Origin: Sipunculus nudus
Taxonomy: Eukaryota; Annelida; Sipuncula; Golfingiida; Sipunculidae
DNA: 64,000 nt
Direction of reading: 5' to 3'
NCBI GenBank assembly: GCA_026874595.1
Contig: CM049310.1
Span: 49,629,558-49,693,557, forward strand
The position numbers and the translations under genes are program-made. A model generated the notes under the pieces. It did not search any database, was not told the origin of the DNA, and worked only from the letters and a program-made list of their open reading frames with translations. The first letter of the stretch is position 1. The number at the start of each line of letters is the position of its first letter. Positions 59,388-64,000 of the stretch are shown piece after piece.

Positions 59388-60356
59388 CAAAGTCGGGATA
59401 CTATGGTTAAATCACGGTCGCGCCGCTGTTGCTTCCGCTGCAGAGATTTCGTTTGGACGCGATAACTCAAAAAATATTTTAAGGATCTTTACCAAACTTG
59501 ACATGTGCATAGATATGGGTCAGAGGAAGAAGCCTATATAAAATAGGGTCATGACCTTTACTAGGAGAGTGACCTTGACCTTGAATAGATCCATTTTGGG
59601 GGATAATCACACAAATTCTTTAATATCTAAAAAAATCTTTCCTGGATTGATACAAAAATCAACTTGACGGAAGATCTAGGACAGTGTTGTCAGGTACCAG
59701 AAACTGGTGGCACCACCTGTTATCCTTTTCTTGGTTTTGTGCCGTTTAATACCCCCATCATTGGGACTTTACAGTACTGATAGCATTTTAAGTCAAAAAC
59801 TAATGGACAGATTTCTTTCATATTATGCATATACATAGACATGGGTTATGGGATGATGTATATATAAATTGGGGTCATGACCTTTCTTATGAGAGTAGCC
59901 TTGACCTTGAATATTGCCATATATGGTAAAAATAACACAAAATCATATATATCTCAATAAGGGATGCATGGATTGGTCCAAAAATCAAACTGACTGTAGA
60001 TCTTGGATAGATTTGTCTTCTGTGGAAGACAGGTGGTGCCACCTTCTGTCTTTTTTTTGTTTTCGCACTTTTTAATACCTCATCATTGCCACTTGACAGT
60101 ACTGAGCATTATAAGTCTAAAACTAAAGGACAGACTAGGCTGAAATTGTGCATGTCCATTGATCTTGGATACCTCCATCTTGTATTCAAGACAGGTGGCA
60201 CTAACTGTAATCATTATTGTGTGGCGTCCATACGTACATTTGCTTTCAGTGAAAATTGCTCATATATTCGGAGTGGTTCAAGGTATTGGTCTGAAATTAT
60301 TTGCTGCTGAAGAGGGGGGCCTATTCTTAAGGGGGGGGGGGGATTAATTGTCTGGG
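59388..60356. repeat. ATCCCCAGACAA-bordered repeat element
   Basis: The left end ATCCCCAGACAAAGTCGGGA and the right end TTGTCTGGGGATACTATGG share inverted ATCCCCAGACAA. Inside are two diverged units marked by GGTCATGACCTTTACTAGGA and GGTCATGACCTTTCTTATGA, with GTGGCACCACCTGTTATCC / GTGGTGCCACCTTCTGTC. A 12-bp G run is at 60331-60342. A truncated relative is at 15727-15925. It occupies about half of intron 5. Confidence 0.65.
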
Positions 60357-60612
60357 GATACTATGGCACCTGTGGTGCAAAGAAATGTCTAGTTTTGGTT
60401 GCTATCTTTAATTTCCTTCAATAGACATTGCAATCTACAGGTTATATTTCTAATATGTAATAAAATAATCTGACTGCAATACACATTATGGCAGCTCACA
60501 TATTCGCTCCACTGCAGGTTATCAATGAAACCCATCGACTAAATCATGCTTATAACTCCTACTCTCAGTCTTCATATATTATGTACATTTTTGTTCTGTA
60601 TTTTATTCACAG

Positions 60613-60755
60613 TGGAAGACATACGGGACAAGTTGAGGTTCACAATGCTGGACCAGAACATCAGCTTCTCGTTGAATACGGACGTCGGCATACATTTAGA
60701 CTTCAGCAGTATTAACTCAGACCACCTTGCAGAACAGCTCACATATATTGATGCT
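60613..60755 (+). CDS. Rgl: Rgl exon 6 (linker to RasGEF catalytic domain)
   Basis: The exon is 143 bp, from a TTTATTCACAG acceptor to a GATGCT|GTAAGT donor. It completes the Val codon and reads EDIRDKLRFTMLDQNISFSL, ending with DHLAEQLTYIDA. The final A-E-Q-L-T-x-[IM]-D is the first structurally conserved region of CDC25-homology domains and marks the start of the catalytic domain. The segment before it is a hydrophobic/charged linker. The donor is in phase 0 and the next exon begins with Asp-Leu-Phe, which gives the contiguous motif TYIDADLFRKVVP. Confidence 0.94.
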
Positions 60756-61984
60756 GTAAGTAACTAATGGCTGGTTCCTCATACTCCAACATGAGAGTAC
60801 ATATATTTGGTACAAGACACCTTCATTGTTATTCAGCTCCTCTTAGTAATGTTTCTTGGAAACTAATTATCCCTGAGAAATTTTTGTCAATATAAAAAGA
60901 AGACCATTCTCTTTCCGTATTAGAAATGGTATTAACAGTTAAGTTAAAAGTGGCAACCTGTTCTAGTACAAATTTGATTGAAAAACATGAGATATGCAGT
61001 TGTTTTAAGCAAAGACACAAGGAGCTGAATATCATGTGAGATTTTGTTTACTATAATGGGGTATCTTTGAACATGATTATTGCTATTTTCAAGTAACTAC
61101 TGCTTTTGCTTCTCAGAGCCACCTAGTATTCAAACGTTTTAGAAATTTAAAATATCCATCTTTTTAATTAAACTTTAGCTTTAATCATATTTCAGCTCAA
61201 AGAAGTGAAATGTTATATATTCTCATTTGCAATCCACTCAAATGTTTAAGAATATATTTATAAAGGAATTATCCAGTTTTGCTGCCTTATTCAAACTATG
61301 TGTTTCACTAAATGAACACAAGATGGCACTGATATGCAATAGTGGTTTACTGTAATTAATAATGAAGACATATGCTGAGGTACCCCATTATTCCTAGTAG
61401 GTTTTTAATATATTTTGTTTTTGTTTTTTGCTGAGGTCTTGATTGAGTATGATTACCGAAATTGAGGTTAGTCTTGAAATGGAAAAAAATGGTATTGTTA
61501 ATAATTTTTACAAGGTAGTGTCTTAGTTGTCTCTAACATTGCTTGAGTTTCTATTTGTGGGTGTGAATTTATCGAGAAATTAACAAAACTGTGCACTAAA
61601 TGAGTATAGAGTTGTCCCTTATTTCGTGCTGAGATGATGTGCATCACAAAAGTGGTGCCCAAACACACATTTATCCTATGTCCATGCACTTTCTTCCCAT
61701 TTACCTTGAAATAAGGATTCAAGCGACTGTGTTGTCTCCATAGTAAGGCTCTCAATCTGTAAAGAATGAATAGAGGCAGTGAAATGTTATATTAATTCAT
61801 GTTGAGTTCATCTAAGTCTTATCACACAGACAGTTTACTGAAATAATCTTCATTTTGGAACTGTTGATAAAAAAAGAATATGTATTTCTGATTGAAATTC
61901 ATTATTTCTCATTTACTCATTATAACATATATTTAGGCCATGCTGTGCTGTAGTGTATCACATTGTACTTTTTGTGCTTTGCAG
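60756..61984 (+). other. Rgl: Rgl intron 6
   Basis: This is AT-rich intron sequence. The 85-codon minus-strand frame at 61498-61755 shows no domain and is not called. Confidence 0.6.
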
Positions 61985-62194
61985 GATCTGTTTCGTAAAG
62001 TTGTACCACATCATTGTTTAGGATCAGTTTGGTCTCATCGTGATAAAAAGGGCATGAATGCCCCAACAGTATATGCTACCGTCAACCAGTTCAATGCCGT
62101 GTCTTATCGTGTTATATCCACCGTGCTTAAAAATGTTCACCTGCAGCCAGCCCAGAGGGCAAAGGTCATCGAGCAATGGCTCGAAGTTGCCCAG
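61985..62194 (+). CDS. Rgl: Rgl exon 7 (RasGEF catalytic domain, N-terminal half)
   Basis: The exon has exactly 70 codons, phase 0 at both ends, between a TTTTGTGCTTTGCAG acceptor and a CCCAG|GTTTGT donor. It reads DLFRKVVPHHCLGSVWSHRD, KKGMNAPTVYATVNQFNAVS and YRVISTVL, ending KVIEQWLEVAQ. The order of V-V-P-H-x-C-L-G-S-[IV]-W, then D-K-K-G-x-x-A-P-T-[IV]-x-A-T-V-x-Q-F-N, then a K-[IV]-[IV]-E-x-W-[IL]-x-[IV]-A helix, is specific to the RalGDS/RGL clade of RasGEFs. The WSxRDKK and APTVxATVxQFN pieces distinguish it from SOS and RasGRP. Confidence 0.97.
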
Positions 62195-62635
62195 GTTTGT
62201 TTTCACTGGTCAAAGTAAAACAAAATGTATATTTGCATGGATGTGTTAAGTGAGCACATCTTTTATGAATGTCTTGAGACATTGCTTCTGATTTGTAAAA
62301 CAAACTCTTGAGACGTGGCTTCTGATCAGTAAAAACTTAAATGTTGCCATAAGAGATGACTGTTCTACAGCCAATGAAATGCAGTGATTTAATAAATGTA
62401 GCCAGTCTGTGTTAATGCACCTGACCGATAATATATAACAAAATATTAATGAAAATTTTCAATCAGTTTCTGTAATATGTATATTTTTTGTAGAATTAAT
62501 TTCTAATTAATATACCTGATCAACTAGTTCATGTTCTGTATAATTATTATGATGATCAAAGTAATGAAACATTTGTAGATACCCAGCAGTGTTTAAACTT
62601 CTATTTCATATTTTCTTATGAATATCTTCTTTCAG

Positions 62636-62739
62636 GAACTGCGATATTTGAAAAACTTTTCTTCACTGAAAGCAATAATCTCTGGCCTTCAGTCCAACCC
62701 AGTGTACAGGCTGAGACAGGTCTGGTTCGCTGTCAGTAG
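62636..62739 (+). CDS. Rgl: Rgl exon 8 (RasGEF domain, conserved NFSS block)
   Basis: The exon is 104 bp, from an ATCTTCTTTCAG acceptor to a GTCAGTAG|GTGAGA donor. It reads [20 protein letters not shown] and then [14 protein letters not shown], leaving two bases of the next codon (AG). L-[KR]-N-F-[SN]-S-[LV]-x-A-I-x-[SA]-[AG]-L-Q-S is the best-known conserved block of CDC25-homology domains and contributes to the Ras/Ral contact surface. It is followed as expected by the [IV]-[YH]-R-L-[RK]-x-x-W helix. I see no further exon between 62740 and 64000, so the helical hairpin and the rest of the catalytic core lie beyond the window. Confidence 0.95.
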
Positions 62740-64000
62740 GTGAGAATGTTTATCTTAAATTTCACCTTCAGCTAATCATGTAAGAAGCATTACCTGATTT
62801 TTATAACCTTCTCAAATCAAATGCAATGATGTCTAGGTATCGGAATCAGTTAAATTTAAAATATATACCAGGTGCAACTAAACAAATCTTGATTTGAAGG
62901 TGTCGACTCAGGAAAATGATATTTTAATGAAAAGCTCACCTAGTTGTGAGTCATAAGTTCACAAGCAGTGTCATTACATATAATGAGAACTAATAGAAAG
63001 AAAACTTAATATGCAGAACAATAGGACCAATTAGCTCTAGCATTTGCATTGGCATTTCCATATAAAACGATGTAGTAATAATGTAACCTCATTTCTGTGA
63101 GCTAGCATTTGATAAATTTCTACCATAGGCAAGTTCATCTGAGCTTCACGACCCATGGGTCCCTTGTTTTTCAACTGGATGTTTGCTCTGCACTGTTGCT
63201 TGCCAACCAGTGACATGAATGAAATAATAACTTATTGATGAATTCAGTGAGGGACTATTTTTTGAGTTTATTGATGCCAGTAACCAAGATACAGGTGAAT
63301 CCTGTAAGAAATGTTGTTTTTGTAAATGAATTCCAAGGCAGATAAACAGAGCAGTCTCCTTAGGTGTTGCTTATCAGATTTGTTAAGGAGACGCCAAGCG
63401 GGTTATCACTAGAACTGTGTTTCCAGGTTATCAGGTGATATTTTATCAGCTGTAGACTGGTCTTTGTATTTGACTGTTTCCGGAGTTATATGTGCCTTAT
63501 CCTTATCTCATAAAAGAATCTGACAAGAATGATATGGATGCTATCTTCATCCTGAGAGATTTTTCTGCAGAAAAAAATATATCAGTAAATGTTGAAAAAA
63601 ATCATGTTATGTTTGCATGCAGTACTGGCCAGAATGTTTCCAATATTTTACAGCAGGGTTTTGCAGTTTCAAAGCAGCTAAACCTAGATTATCTTTATTA
63701 TGTATGTATTAGTGCTAAGAATTGCTTTTAAAATCATAATGGATGATTGAAAAATAAAAACAACCAATTATCAATTATTATCAGATTATTTTATGCACTT
63801 TCTATATTACCTTGACATCTGCTGTATAGTAGTTCCTAAAATGTTGACCCCAGTAAATAGACTGTTTGTACATTGGTATTCATAATGAATCCATCAATCA
63901 TCTCACATCCAAGGTCGACTTGCCTTCAGATGATCATTGGACGTGCAAGGTTCTGTTTTGATTCTGTTCGTTACTTTGTGTTCATATATCTCTAATAGGA
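62740..64000 (+). other. Rgl: Rgl intron 8 (open at window edge)
   Basis: After the exon 8 donor no acceptor followed by the expected rest of the RasGEF domain is found. A lone right end of the AGCTCAGCTGAC family (CATCTGAGCTTCACGACCCA, then CCCTTGTTTT) lies at 63127-63172. Confidence 0.6.

Larger units (their letters stand above)
29374..62739 (+). other. Rgl: RalGDS/RGL-family Ral GEF gene, 5' portion (8 coding exons, 3' end outside window)
   Basis: The protein is predicted to catalyse GDP-to-GTP exchange on Ral small GTPases, linking active Ras to Ral at membranes. This is family knowledge, not shown here. Eight exons with AG/GT borders join in phase (0-0, 0-0, 2-1, 2-1, 1-2, 0-0, 0-0, then 2 open) to give about 387 residues. 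Order seen: basic/Ser-rich N-terminus (1-27), a conserved pre-REM segment (28-59), REM domain (about 60-175), acidic serine-rich linker (about 205-235), and the start of the RasGEF domain (about 265-387). Introns are about 10.1, 3.5, 12.8, 2.0, 2.1, 1.2 and 0.44 kb. The gene is incomplete: the second half of RasGEF and the usual C-terminal RA domain are missing from the window. RGL1, RGL2 and RalGDS arose by vertebrate duplication, so a single invertebrate Rgl name is safest. Confidence 0.9.

Noticed and set aside
63427-63480. Possible ninth Rgl exon after TTCCAG at 63421-63426
   Set aside because: The translation in the required phase does not give the expected RasGEF continuation after the conserved Trp helix.

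Overview
The window is AT-rich eukaryotic nuclear DNA from a repeat-dense animal genome, most likely a marine bivalve mollusc. The animal assignment rests on spliced exons of a RalGDS/RGL-type guanine nucleotide exchange factor with canonical GT-AG borders. The bivalve assignment is an inference from the repeat repertoire: AGCTCAGCTGAC-type elements with (GTCC)n runs, GTATCCGCCAAAA-bordered elements, and tRNA-derived SINEs with mollusc-like bodies. No prokaryotic operon, rRNA, functional tRNA or CRISPR array is visible.

There is one convincing host gene. It lies on the + strand, starts at the ATG at 29374 and runs off the right edge. Eight coding exons join in phase: 29374-29454, 39592-39687, 43221-43423, 56197-56256, 58289-58554, 60613-60755, 61985-62194 and 62636-62739. 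Together they give about 387 residues: a basic/serine N-terminus, a REM (RasGEF_N) domain, an acidic serine-rich linker, and the first half of the catalytic RasGEF (CDC25-homology) domain. The rest of the GEF domain and the expected C-terminal Ras-association domain must lie beyond 64000. Introns range from about 0.44 kb to about 12.8 kb and are filled with transposon remnants.

The left 29 kb (1-29373) holds no exon I can support. It is a graveyard of mobile elements. Three hAT-like elements have perfect 8-bp target duplications (7286-8101, 11382-12282, 16798-17402). There is a 726-bp element with ~66-bp terminal inverted repeats (20884-21609), a LINE 3' end (10535-11001), SINEs, a 180-bp tandem repeat block (4190-5877) and a 145-bp minisatellite (12930-13985).

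The gene's introns carry more of the same. The most informative is in intron 3, where a 2.18-kb TA-flanked inverted-repeat element (53274-55449) sits inside a LINE reverse-transcriptase tail (53118-56130). Removing the element plus one TA restores the LINE reading frame across the junction, so the order of insertion can be read directly. Intron 3 also holds a splice-acceptor-preceded segment (45497-45539) that continues the REM reading frame and could be an alternative terminal exon.

All exon calls are by eye from splice sites, reading frame and remembered family features. No database search was run.
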